From an uncultured Myxococcales bacterium (lineage in GTDB: Bacteria; Myxococcota_A; UBA9042), in the NCBI GenBank assembly GCA_903919145.1, contig CAIXGW010000157.1, positions 1 through 64,000 of the forward strand: a stretch of DNA of 64,000 nucleotides, written 5' to 3'. Positions 44,625-53,913 of the stretch are shown here, in pieces. Under the pieces are notes generated by a model. That model was not told the origin of the DNA. It saw only the letters and a list, made by a program, of their open reading frames with translations, and made no database searches. The translations under genes and the position numbers were made by a program. The number at the start of each line of letters is the position of its first letter. The first letter of the stretch is position 1.

Positions 44625-47600
44625 CTACTGCAAAGCCGCGCAGCCCGTGCACAGCGTGCTGTAGGTCGCCAGCTCGCACTTGATGATCTTGCTGCCAGAC
44701 AGGCACGTCGATGCGGCGTTGAAGGTCTTGGTGCAGCCAGTCGTCGGGTTGCACGCGTCGATGGTGCAGGCGCAGCCATCGTTGCAGACAACCTTGACGA
44801 GGCCGGCCGTGCACTTGCTAAGGACGCACTTGTCTCCGCTGGTGCACTTGTTGCCGTCGTCGCAGGGCAGCGAGTTGGGCGTGATAACGCACTTGCCGGC
44901 GGTGTCGCAGGCGTCGGTGGTGCAGACATTGCCGTCATCGCAAGGCGTGGTGGCCTTGGGGGTGCACTTGCCAGCTACGCAGATGTCGCCGGTCGTGCAG
45001 TTGTTGCCATCGCTGCAGGCGGGGCCGCTGGCTGCCGCAAAGCTGCAGGTTCCGCTGGGGGCGGTGCAGCTGTCGGTGGTGCAGGGGTTGTTGTCGGTGC
45101 AGAGCTTGGGCTTGCCCGGCAGGCACTTGCCCAGCGAGCAGAGGTCGCCCGTCGTGCAGCCGTTGCCGTCATCGCAGGCGTCCAGGTTGTTGGTGTGGAT
45201 GCAGGCTCCTGTGAGCGTATTGCAGGAGTCGGTGGTGCACGGGTTCTTGTCATCGCAGTCTTTGGCCACGCCGCCGCACTTGCCGTTGGCGCAGGCGTCG
45301 GGCGAGGTGCACAAGTTCTTGTCGTCGCAGACGGCCTGGTTGCTGGTCCAGGTGCAGGTACCGGTGGCCGCGGTGCAGCCGTCGGTGGTGCAGAGGTTGC
45401 CGTCGCTGCAGTTCTTGGCGAGGCCCGCCTTGCAAGCGCCAGCCGAGCAGGCGTCATTGAGCGTGCACTTGTTGCCGTCTTCGCAGCCCAGGGTGTTGGG
45501 CTCGCTGACGCAGCCCTTGGTTGCCGCGCACAAGTCGGTGGTGCACAGGTTGCCGTCGTTGCAGTTGGGAGGGGAGCTGCCAATGCACTTGCCGACCACA
45601 CAGCTGTCTACCGTGGTGCACAGGCTGCCGTCCGAGCAGGGCGTGGCGTTGAGCGCCTTGTAGACGCACAGACCGGTGGCAATGTTGCACGAGTCGACCG
45701 TGCAGTCGTTCTTGTCATCGCAGTTGACCACCAGGCCGGGGATGCACTGGCCATTGGTGCAGGCATCGTTGGCGGTGCACAGGTTGCCATCTTCGCACTT
45801 GCCGGCCGCGGCCTTGTTGACGCACTTGCCGGTCGCAGCGTCGCAGGAATCGGCGGTGCAGACGTTCTTGTCGTCGCAGTTGGTCGTGCTGACCGGGGTG
45901 CACTTGCCGTTGGCACAACCGTCGCCAGCGGTGCACTCGTTGTTGTCGTTGCAGGGCAGGGTGTTGGGCGAGATGAGGCACCCGCTGGCGGGCTGACACG
46001 CGTCAGTCGTGCAGATGTTGTTGTCATTGCAGATCACCACAGAGCCGGTGCAGTTGCCCAGGGCGCACTTGTCGCCAGTGGTGCAGGCGTTGCCGTCGGT
46101 GCAGAGCTTGCCGTCCAGTACCGAGCTGAAGGTGCAGGTGCCTTTGCCGGCGACGATAGCGCAGGTGCCGATCTGGCAAACATTGGTGGTGACGCACTGG
46201 GTGCTGCTGGTGCAGCCGCAGCCGGTAGCGACGCCGACGCACTTGCCCAAGCTGCACTTGTCGCCGGTGGTGCAGGCGATGCCGTCATTGCACAGCGCGG
46301 TCGAGTTGCCCTGGAACAGGCACTGGCCGGTCGAGGGGCTGCACAGGTCGTCGGTGCAGGGGTTGTTGTCGTTGCAGTTGGTCGTGGTCTTGGGCGTGCA
46401 CTTGCCGGCGGCGCAGACTTCGCTGAGGGTGCACAGGTTGTTGTCGTTGCAGGGCAGGGTATTGACGGCAAAGATGCAGGCGCCAGTCGAGGTATTGCAG
46501 CTGTCGGTCGTGCACGGGTTGTTGTCGTTGCACGCCGTGGCCGTGCCGGTGCAGACGCCGGCGTTGCAGGTGTCCTTGCCGGTGCACAGCAAGCCGTCGT
46601 TGCACGGCGAGGTATTGTTCAGGAACTGGCACTTGCCGCTGGTGGGCACGCAGCTGTCGGTGGTGCAGCCGTTGCTGTCATTGCAGGTCACCGCGGGCTT
46701 GCCAATGCACTTGCCGGCGCTGCAGGAGTCGCCAGCGGTGCACAGGCTCTTGTCATCGCAGGGCAGGGTGTTGGCGACCTGGCTGCACTTGCCGGTCAGC
46801 TTGTCACAGCTGTCATTGGTGCAGGCATTGCCGTCGTCGCAGTTGACGCTGGCGGCGCCCACGCACTTGCCAGAGACGCAGGCATCGGGGCTGGTGCAGG
46901 CGTCGCCGTCATTGCAGGTGCCGGCGGCCGAGGCGTAGGTGCACAAGCCAGTGCCGCTATTGCAGGTGTCGGCGGTGCAGACGTTGCCGTCGTCGCAGTT
47001 CTTCTTGCCAGTGGGGGTGCACTTGCCGGCGCCGCAGGTGTCGCCGGTGGTGCAGGCATCGCCGTCCGAGCAGGCCGTGGTCAGGTTGACAAAGGCGCAC
47101 AGGCCGGTGGCAGCCACGCAGCTGTCGGCGGTGCAAGCGTTGCCGTCGTCGCACTTCTTGGCGATGCCCAGGCACTTGCCGGCCACGCAGCCGTCGGTCG
47201 CCGTGCACAGGTTGTTGTCATCGCAGCCACCGCTGATGTTGGTAAAGAGGCACTTGCCGGTGGCCTTGTCGCAGCTGTCGACGGTGCAAGGATTCTTGTC
47301 ATCGCAGCCCACGGTCTTGGGCACGCAGGCGCCGGCCGTGCTGCAGATGCCGCCGGTGGTGCAGAGGTTGCCATCGTCGCAGGCCACGCCAGAGGTGACC
47401 TTGTGGACGCAAACGCCGGTCACGCAGGCATCGGCGGTGCAAGGGTTGTTGTCATTGCAGACAATCGCGGCGTTGGCAGTGGTACACGGGCAGCTCTGCA
47501 CGCCGGCCTGGCAGGCGCCGTCTTTGCAGGTGTCACCCTTGCTGCAGCTGTTGCCGTCCTCGCAAGGCAGGCTGTTGTTGGCAAAAGTGCAGTTGCCGGT

Positions 47601-50600
47601 CTTGGCGTCGCAGGCATCGGTGGTGCAGAGGCTGCCGTCTTCGCAGTTCTTGGCGGTTCCGCCGCAGGTGCCGGCTTTGCAGACGTCGCCGGCGGTGCAG
47701 GCTGAGTCATCATTGCACGGAGCAGTGTTGGGCGCATTGACGCACTTGCCGGTGGCGCCGTCGCACTTGTCGTCGGTGCAGGGGTTCTTGTCGTCGCAGC
47801 TCTGCAGGGTGCCCGGCTTGCACAAGCCGCTGGCGCAGAGGTCGCCCACGGTGCACAGGTTGCCGTCGGAGCACAGCTCGGTGTTGGGCAGGGCGACGCA
47901 CAGGCCGGACTTGTTGTCGCAGCTGTCGGTCGTGCAGGGGTTGTTGTCGTTGCAGGCCAGCTGCGGGCCGGCCACGCACTTGCCGGTGGTGCAAGCGTCG
48001 TTGACGGTGCAGGGGTTGCCATCGCTGCACGAGCCGGCGGCCGGGGTAAAGACGCAGTCGCCCGTCTTGGCGCTGCAGCTGTCGGAAGTGCAGACATTGC
48101 TGTCGGTGCAGGCCTTGGGCTTGCCGGCGGTGCACAGCTTGTTGTTGCAGAGATCGGCCAGGGTGCAGGCATTGCCGTCTTCGCAGGGCGCGCCGTTGTT
48201 GGTGGTGTAGGTGCAGCCGAGCTTGGCATCACAGGCGTCTTTGGTGCATGGGTTCTTGTCATCGCAAGAGAGCAGAGCTCCGGCGGTGCACTTGCCGTCT
48301 TTGCACAAGTCGTTGGCGGTGCAGACGTTGCTGTCGGCATTGCAGGGCTTGCCCTCGTCGGTGGGCTTGGCGCCGCACTTGCCGGTGACGCCGTCGCACT
48401 GGTTGCTGATGCAGGCCGCCGTGCTGGGCGGGCAGGTCACCACTGTGGCGGCGTTGACCTTGCAGGCAAAGGGCATGGCCGACTTGTCGCACACCAGGGT
48501 GCCGTTGCAGAGGTTGCCGTCTTCCAGGCCCTTGCAGTCCGAGTCCGCTTGGCAAGCGCAGGAATTGGTGCCGGCGGTGCACTTGCCGTCTTTGCAGGCG
48601 TCGTTGGCGGTGCAGGCGCTGCCGTCTTCGCAAGGCGCGTCGTTGTTGGCGTGGGTGCAGCCGGTGTTGGGGTCGCAACCGTCTGTGGTGCAGGGGTTCT
48701 TGTCATCACAGGCCACCGTCGGGTCGCTGGCCAGGCCGGCGCAGCTGCCGTTGACGCACTCGTCAAATTCGGTGCAGGCGTTGCCGTCGCTGCAGGGGGC
48801 CTGGGTGTTCTTGTGCTGGCAACCGGTCTCACCGTCGCAAGCATCGATGGTGCAAGGATTTTTGTCATCGCAGTCGATTGGCGCGCCGTCACAGCCTTTG
48901 GCGGTGCAGACTTCGGCTTCGGTGCAGGCGCTGTCATCGTCGCAGCTGGCGCCGATGGCCTTGGGCGACAAGGCGCAAGAGCCATCCAGCGGGTTGCAGG
49001 TGGCCGAGGCGCACGGATCGGTGCTGGTGCAGACCTTGGGCGCGCCGGCGGTGCACTTGCCGCCCGAGCACTTGTCAGCCGTGGTGCACAGGTCGCCGTC
49101 TTCGCAGCTGGCCGTGTCGTCGGCCGTAGTGGTGCAGCCGGTAGCGGCATCGCAGGCGTCGTCCGTGCACGGATTGTTGTCATTGCAGTTGATCGCGGTG
49201 CCGGTGCACTTGCCGGCCTTGCAGGCGTCGCCGCTGGTGCAGACAGAGCCGTCTTGGCACTCGGTCCCGTCGGCGAAGCCAGTGCTGGCGCACTTGCCGC
49301 TGCTCTTGTCGCAGCTGTCAGCGGTGCAGGGGTCGTTGTCGTTGCAGTCCAGCAGGACACCGGCCTCGCAGGCGCCGGCGACGCATTTGTCAGCGGCTGT
49401 GCAGGCATTGCCGTCGGCATCGCAGGTGGTGTCGTCGGCTACGTTGGTCGACTTGCAGCCGCTGGCCGGATCGCAGGCGTCGCTGGTGCAGGCATTGTTG
49501 TCATTGCAGGACTTTTCTTTGCCACCGCTGCAAGCCCCGTCTTTGCAGGCGTCGCCTTCGGTGCAGCCGTTGCCATCGCTGCACTGGGCGTCGGCGGGAG
49601 CGTTGACGCAGCCGCCCTTGACCGGGTCGCAGCTGTCGGCAGTGCAGGGATTGCCGTCGGCGCAGGTTTGCTCGTCGGTCTGGCCGTCGCAGTCGTTGTC
49701 CTGGCCGTCGCACAGGTCCGGGGTAGGGGTGCCCGCTGAGCACTGGCTGAGGCCGCCGGCTCCGCAGCTGCGCTTGCCGCTGCAGGTGCCGGCTTCGTTG
49801 CCGATGCTGCAAGTGGTCGACATCGCAGCGGCAATCGCTTGGTCGCTGCACTTGCAGGTGCCCGGGGCGGTGGCGCCGGCCTTGTCTGGAGCTGCCACGC
49901 AGCGCATGGCCTTGGTTGCGGTGCTGTCTGCCATCTCCAAGCAAGCCAAGCCAGCGGCGCACTTGTCGTCAGCGCCGCACTTGGGCGCGCAGAACGAGCC
50001 GGCCTCGGCGCTGTACTGAATGCACGCAGAATCGGCGCCACATTCGCTGTCGGCCGTACAGGGGTTGCAGGCGGTGCCGGTCAGTGCCGTGCCGTCGGGC
50101 GAGGCGATGTCGGCATCGGGGCTGCCGGTGCCGTCTTGACCCGTAGCGTCGCCGCTCGCGTCATCGGCGGCCGCGTCTGAAGACCCGCCATCGTCGGTGC
50201 CGGCGTCGGAGCCCGTGCTGTCCTGATCGGTGCCGGAGGTATCCTGATCGGTTCCTGCGGCGTCCTGATCGGTGCCAGCAGCGTCTTGATCGGTGCCAGC
50301 AGCGTCTTGATCGGTGCCCGCGGCGTCCTTGTCGGTGCCGGTGGCGTCCTGATCGGTGCCGGCGGCGTCCTTGTCGGTGCCGGTGGTGTCCTGGTCGGTG
50401 CCGGCGTCTTTGTCAGTGCCGGTACTGTCTTGATCGGTGCCCGCAGCGTCCTTGTCGGTCGCCGAGGTGTCCAGATCGGTGCCATCCGCTGTAGTGCCGT
50501 CGGTGCCGGCTGCGGTATCCGTGCCTGGGCTGCCGTCTTGCGAGTCACTGGCGGCGGTGTCCGTCGGGTCCACTGCGTCGCCGGCGTTGAGGTCCGCGAC

Positions 50601-50750
50601 TGCGGCGTCGGTGCTTGTGTCGCTTTGCGAAGGTTCTGTCCCTTCAGAAGCGGTGTCGCCGCAGCTCGCCAGAGCCACCACCAGGGCCCCTAGCGCAAGG
50701 TACCCAGCGTGACGAAGAGAGCTTCTACAGAAATTCCTCGACAAATTCAT
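44625..50750 (-). CDS. Giant Cys-rich repeat lipoprotein with about 59 alternating modules
   Basis: 2041 residues. AGGAAAGTC precedes the ATG at 50750, and a lipobox VALASC places the lipid on Cys30. Residues of about 31-210 form an acidic Asp/Ala/Thr/Ser linker, including eleven TGTD(Q/K)DxA heptads. A Cys segment (CNPCTADSECG, CADGLACL-type) and a DGQDNDCDGQTDE MopE-like calcium-binding motif precede the repeats. By eye about 59 modules follow, alternating between a C-x(5)-C-TxDS-C form ending TGxC and a C-x(5)-C-TxxDx-C form ending GKC. Each has four cysteines. The C-terminus ends in TLCTGCAALQ with no sorting signal. Exported, heavily disulfide-bonded and rod-like is the likely nature; adhesion or surface-layer function is inference. 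Confidence 0.9.
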   Translation of the reverse strand: MNLSRNFCRSSLRHAGYLALGALVVALASCGDTASEGTEPSQSDTSTDAAVADLNAGDAVDPTDTAASDSQDGSPGTDTAAGTDGTTADGTDLDTSATDKDAAGTDQDSTGTDKDAGTDQDTTGTDKDAAGTDQDATGTDKDAAGTDQDAAGTDQDAAGTDQDAAGTDQDTSGTDQDSTGSDAGTDDGGSSDAAADDASGDATGQDGTGSPDADIASPDGTALTGTACNPCTADSECGADSACIQYSAEAGSFCAPKCGADDKCAAGLACLEMADSTATKAMRCVAAPDKAGATAPGTCKCSDQAIAAAMSTTCSIGNEAGTCSGKRSCGAGGLSQCSAGTPTPDLCDGQDNDCDGQTDEQTCADGNPCTADSCDPVKGGCVNAPADAQCSDGNGCTEGDACKDGACSGGKEKSCNDNNACTSDACDPASGCKSTNVADDTTCDADGNACTAADKCVAGACEAGVLLDCNDNDPCTADSCDKSSGKCASTGFADGTECQDGSVCTSGDACKAGKCTGTAINCNDNNPCTDDACDAATGCTTTADDTASCEDGDLCTTADKCSGGKCTAGAPKVCTSTDPCASATCNPLDGSCALSPKAIGASCDDDSACTEAEVCTAKGCDGAPIDCDDKNPCTIDACDGETGCQHKNTQAPCSDGNACTEFDECVNGSCAGLASDPTVACDDKNPCTTDGCDPNTGCTHANNDAPCEDGSACTANDACKDGKCTAGTNSCACQADSDCKGLEDGNLCNGTLVCDKSAMPFACKVNAATVVTCPPSTAACISNQCDGVTGKCGAKPTDEGKPCNADSNVCTANDLCKDGKCTAGALLSCDDKNPCTKDACDAKLGCTYTTNNGAPCEDGNACTLADLCNNKLCTAGKPKACTDSNVCTSDSCSAKTGDCVFTPAAGSCSDGNPCTVNDACTTGKCVAGPQLACNDNNPCTTDSCDNKSGLCVALPNTELCSDGNLCTVGDLCASGLCKPGTLQSCDDKNPCTDDKCDGATGKCVNAPNTAPCNDDSACTAGDVCKAGTCGGTAKNCEDGSLCTTDACDAKTGNCTFANNSLPCEDGNSCSKGDTCKDGACQAGVQSCPCTTANAAIVCNDNNPCTADACVTGVCVHKVTSGVACDDGNLCTTGGICSTAGACVPKTVGCDDKNPCTVDSCDKATGKCLFTNISGGCDDNNLCTATDGCVAGKCLGIAKKCDDGNACTADSCVAATGLCAFVNLTTACSDGDACTTGDTCGAGKCTPTGKKNCDDGNVCTADTCNSGTGLCTYASAAGTCNDGDACTSPDACVSGKCVGAASVNCDDGNACTNDSCDKLTGKCSQVANTLPCDDKSLCTAGDSCSAGKCIGKPAVTCNDSNGCTTDSCVPTSGKCQFLNNTSPCNDGLLCTGKDTCNAGVCTGTATACNDNNPCTTDSCNTSTGACIFAVNTLPCNDNNLCTLSEVCAAGKCTPKTTTNCNDNNPCTDDLCSPSTGQCLFQGNSTALCNDGIACTTGDKCSLGKCVGVATGCGCTSSTQCVTTNVCQIGTCAIVAGKGTCTFSSVLDGKLCTDGNACTTGDKCALGNCTGSVVICNDNNICTTDACQPASGCLISPNTLPCNDNNECTAGDGCANGKCTPVSTTNCDDKNVCTADSCDAATGKCVNKAAAGKCEDGNLCTANDACTNGQCIPGLVVNCDDKNDCTVDSCNIATGLCVYKALNATPCSDGSLCTTVDSCVVGKCIGSSPPNCNDGNLCTTDLCAATKGCVSEPNTLGCEDGNKCTLNDACSAGACKAGLAKNCSDGNLCTTDGCTAATGTCTWTSNQAVCDDKNLCTSPDACANGKCGGVAKDCDDKNPCTTDSCNTLTGACIHTNNLDACDDGNGCTTGDLCSLGKCLPGKPKLCTDNNPCTTDSCTAPSGTCSFAAASGPACSDGNNCTTGDICVAGKCTPKATTPCDDGNVCTTDACDTAGKCVITPNSLPCDDGNKCTSGDKCVLSKCTAGLVKVVCNDGCACTIDACNPTTGCTKTFNAASTCLSGSKIIKCELATYSTLCTGCAALQ
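44703..49700 (-). repeat. Cys-rich two-module coding repeat array
   Basis: Within the giant lipoprotein the modules CDDKNPCTTDSC (A) and CSDGNLCTTGDLC (B) alternate over about 5 kb. The A-B pair is about 50 residues (150 bases). Copies diverge at synonymous and spacer positions, so this is an old, frame-preserving coding repeat. Confidence 0.85.
50213..50461 (-). repeat. 21-bp minisatellite coding TGTD(Q/K)DxA heptads
   Basis: On the plus strand the unit reads like GTGCCAGCAGCGTCTTGATC. Eleven copies encode GTDQDAA, GTDKDAA, GTDQDTT or GTDQDST. One copy is six residues long. The array spans residues of about 97-180 of the giant lipoprotein. Confidence 0.88.
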
Positions 50751-50955
50751 GACTTTCCTCGTCTGACTGGCGGCGTTTGAAAGCGCAGATAGGTGCGTCA
50801 CTACAATTTCGCCATTGTGGCCATCTTGGCGCGCACAATCAAGGCCCCGGTCTACTGACGGGGCGGCCGCGCCCCAGCGGGCCCTTGCGGAAATTGGCCA
50901 TAGCGGCCGACAATCTGCGCGACGCGGCCGCATGGCGCAGCGGCAAGGCGGCCTC

Positions 50956-51420
50956 ATGACAGTAGCCCCGCAGCAGCAGCGGTTGATTGACGCCATGAGC
51001 GGAACGTGGCTGGGCGAGCTGCGCTCCTATCCCTCGCCCTGGGACCCGGCGGGGGGGCTGGCCATTGGCCGCACCCAAGCCCGCGCGGCCCTGGGGGGCG
51101 CCATCGTAGTCAGCGACTACGCCGAAGAGCGCGATGGTTTTGTCTCCTTCCGCGGTCACGGCGTCTACAGCTGGGATGTACTGCACAGCTGCTATCGGAT
51201 GTATTGGTTTGACTCTGTGCAGCCTTCGCCGCTGCTGCTGCCGGCTACCGGCCACTGGCTAAGCGACGAACTGGTCTTTGAGGTCGCCACGGACGTCGCC
51301 CAGCACCGCTACACCTACAAGTTTCTGGAGCCCGGCTACTACATCTTTCGGATCGACCTGCAGCGCGCTGGTCAGCCGTGGCAGACCTTTGCCCAGGGCG
51401 ACTACGTCCGGCAGGGGTAG
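50956..51420 (+). CDS. DUF1579 family protein
   Basis: 154 residues. The start at 50956 follows AAGGCGG; an ATG at 50932 in the same frame is an alternative. The sequence LIDAMSGTWLGELRSYPSPWDP, with SRGxGVYSWD-like and DELVFEVATDVAQHRYTYKF blocks, matches DUF1579, a lipocalin-like beta-barrel family of unknown function. No signal peptide is seen. It is divergent from the giant lipoprotein and convergent with pdxH. Confidence 0.75.
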   Translation: MTVAPQQQRLIDAMSGTWLGELRSYPSPWDPAGGLAIGRTQARAALGGAIVVSDYAEERDGFVSFRGHGVYSWDVLHSCYRMYWFDSVQPSPLLLPATGHWLSDELVFEVATDVAQHRYTYKFLEPGYYIFRIDLQRAGQPWQTFAQGDYVRQG

Positions 51421-51443
51421 GTAGCGGCGGCGCTAGCCCCTAT

Positions 51444-51476
51444 GGCCCCTATGGCTGGATCGGCCCTCAAGGGGCC
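51444..51476. terminator. Inverted repeat between convergent genes
   Basis: GGCCCCT (51444-51450) and AGGGGCC (51470-51476) can pair across a 19-base loop between DUF1579 and pdxH, overlapping the pdxH 3' end. A direct repeat CCCCTATGG overlaps the left arm. There is no U-run, so only a possible terminator. Confidence 0.35.
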
Positions 51477-52111
51477 AGCCGCTGCTTGAGCCAGCCGCTT
51501 TCGGTCGCGGTAAAACAGACGCGATCGTGAAGCCGGTTGGGCCGGCCCTGCCAGAATTCGACCCGCCGTGGCCGCAGCAGCCAGCCGCCCCAGTGGGGCG
51601 GGCGCTCGACGCTGCGGTCGGCAAACAAGCGCTCGGCCTCTGCAAAGCGCTGGTCCAGGGCGCGACGATCCTCCAGCACTTCGCTTTGCGGCGATGCCCA
51701 AGCGGCCAGTTGGCTGTCGCGTGGTCGGCTGGCAAAGTAGAGATCGGCGGCATGGTCAGCTAGCGGCATCGCCTGCCCTTCGGCGCGCACTTGGCGCTGC
51801 AGGCTGGGCCACCAAAAGCACAAGGCGGCTCGCCCGGTTGCACTCAGGGCCTGGCCCTTGGCGCTTTGGTGGTTGGTGTAGAAGGTAAACCCAGTCTCGT
51901 CAAAGCCTTTGAGCAGGACGATCCGCGCGCTTGGCCAGCCGTCGGCGCCTACCGTAGCTAGATTGACGGCGTTGGCCTCTGGTTCGCCGGCGCTCTGGGC
52001 TTGATCGAGCCATTGGTCAAAGAGAGGCCACGGCGTGTCGGGGCAGGCGTGCTCGTCAAGCTGGGCCAGGCTGTAGTCGCGGCGCCAGTGGGCAGTCGGG
52101 TGCAAGGTCAT
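51467..52111 (-). CDS. pdxH: Pyridoxamine 5'-phosphate oxidase
   Basis: 214 residues, the usual length. PdxH oxidises pyridoxine or pyridoxamine 5'-phosphate to PLP with FMN. Seen are RRDYSLAQLDE at the N-terminus, ARIVLLKGFDETGFTFYTNHQSAKG (FMN-binding loop), AALCFWWPSLQRQVRAEGQA, SQLAAWASPQSEVL and the C-terminal WGGWLLRPRRVEFWQGRPNRLHDR block with the catalytic Arg and His. The ATG at 52111 matches the family start. PLP made here would serve the aminotransferase elsewhere in the window, among many enzymes. Confidence 0.96.
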   Translation of the reverse strand: MTLHPTAHWRRDYSLAQLDEHACPDTPWPLFDQWLDQAQSAGEPEANAVNLATVGADGWPSARIVLLKGFDETGFTFYTNHQSAKGQALSATGRAALCFWWPSLQRQVRAEGQAMPLADHAADLYFASRPRDSQLAAWASPQSEVLEDRRALDQRFAEAERLFADRSVERPPHWGGWLLRPRRVEFWQGRPNRLHDRVCFTATESGWLKQRLAP

Positions 52112-52380
52112 GGAGTCCTTTACGGCGCAGCAAGGCAAGAATGGCCAGGGCAGGGCGTCAGCGCGGCAGGCGAGTCCGGCACCGAATCGCCGCTGCCGCC
52201 GCGCCGTCGCGAGAGAACTGGCGCAGAACCGGTCAGGCCTTCAAGTCAATTCAGCGGATACGGCCCGACCACTTGCGCGCCGCAGGCGTCTCAGCATACT
52301 CTAGGCGCGCTGGAATCACACGGCTGCAACATACGGCTGCGCTGTTTGTAGAACACTGGACGACTATCGCTGGAGTTGGC

Positions 52381-52782
52381 ATGTCGGGTGTTGGGCGAGT
52401 CGGCGATACCACTGGGCAAATGTTTAAGGACATTGGCGCCCTTACCGGCGAAAATGAGATACCCGTCATCCCGGTGCAAGACCTCTCTCGCCCTTGCGTG
52501 CTTCAGCAGGTACGCGGACCGCAGGCTCCGCAGCTGTTTGAGCTCGTCAAGGATGTCCTGATTGTTGGCCGCGCCGAAGACGCCGACATCCGCGTGCCCT
52601 CGACTTCGCTTTCGCGCAGGCACCTGCGGCTGGAGCGCGGCCAGGGCACCTACCGCGCCATCGACCTGGACAGTGCCAACGGCTTGTACCTCAACGAGGT
52701 GCGAGTCCACTCGGCCGTGCTACGCGATGGAGACAATCTTCAGCTGGGCAATGCCGTGTTTCTGTTTCACGAGGGCAAGTAG
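52381..52782 (+). CDS. FHA-domain protein
   Basis: 133 residues. GGAG precedes the ATG. A short N-terminal tail of about 40 residues leads into an FHA domain: VLIVGRAEDADIRVPSTSLSRRHLRLE, then IDLDSANGLYLNEVRV and DGDNLQLGNAVFLF. The phosphothreonine-binding Arg, Ser, Arg, His and Asn residues of the fold are in place, so it should bind phosphothreonine peptides. That suggests a partner Ser/Thr kinase; one lies at 10877-12601 but this pairing is not shown. It is followed 102 bases later by an MBL-fold gene. Confidence 0.93.
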   Translation: MSGVGRVGDTTGQMFKDIGALTGENEIPVIPVQDLSRPCVLQQVRGPQAPQLFELVKDVLIVGRAEDADIRVPSTSLSRRHLRLERGQGTYRAIDLDSANGLYLNEVRVHSAVLRDGDNLQLGNAVFLFHEGK

Positions 52783-52884
52783 CTGCAACTGCCGCGCGAC
52801 TTGCCTGGCCGGCCGGTCCAGCGCTCTTGCAGGCAGCCCTGGGTTTGACTGGCCGACCTCGCGGTCGCAAATGAGGGCAGCGCG

Positions 52885-53771
<887 letters not shown>

Positions 53772-53772
<1 letters not shown>

Positions 53773-53826
53773 TACCCCAAACCCGAAGTTCGTTCAGGGT
53801 TCCGGAACGGACACGGTTTGGGGTAC
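53772..53826. terminator. Perfect 12-bp inverted repeat after the MBL-fold gene
   Basis: GTACCCCAAACC (53772-53783) is perfectly complementary to GGTTTGGGGTAC (53815-53826) with a 31-base loop that itself holds the palindrome GTTCCGGAAC (53799-53808). It begins on the stop codon. A second hairpin, CCGGGT/ACCCGG at 53870-53884, follows. No U-run is present, so it may be a terminator or an operator. Confidence 0.5.
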
Positions 53827-53913
53827 GGAAAAGGACCCAGCAGTAGTAGCCAAGACCTGTGAACAAGAACCGGGTGCAACCCGGATCGAGTTAACGGTTT
53901 TGGATACTAGCGT

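Noticed and set aside
44703-49700. CRISPR-like periodicity
   Set aside because: The repeats are coding, in frame, diverged, and have no constant repeat with unique spacers.
44496-50019. Very long plus-strand open frames (1069, 423 and 602 codons) across the giant lipoprotein gene
   Set aside because: They are antisense to the Cys-rich repeats. Repeated TGC/GAC-rich codons leave no stops in other frames, the translations are low-complexity Ala/Val or Leu/Pro/Ser repeats, and none has a convincing start context.
50213-50461. 21-bp array as a CRISPR or origin iteron
   Set aside because: It is in frame inside a lipoprotein linker and has no spacers or AT-rich neighbour.
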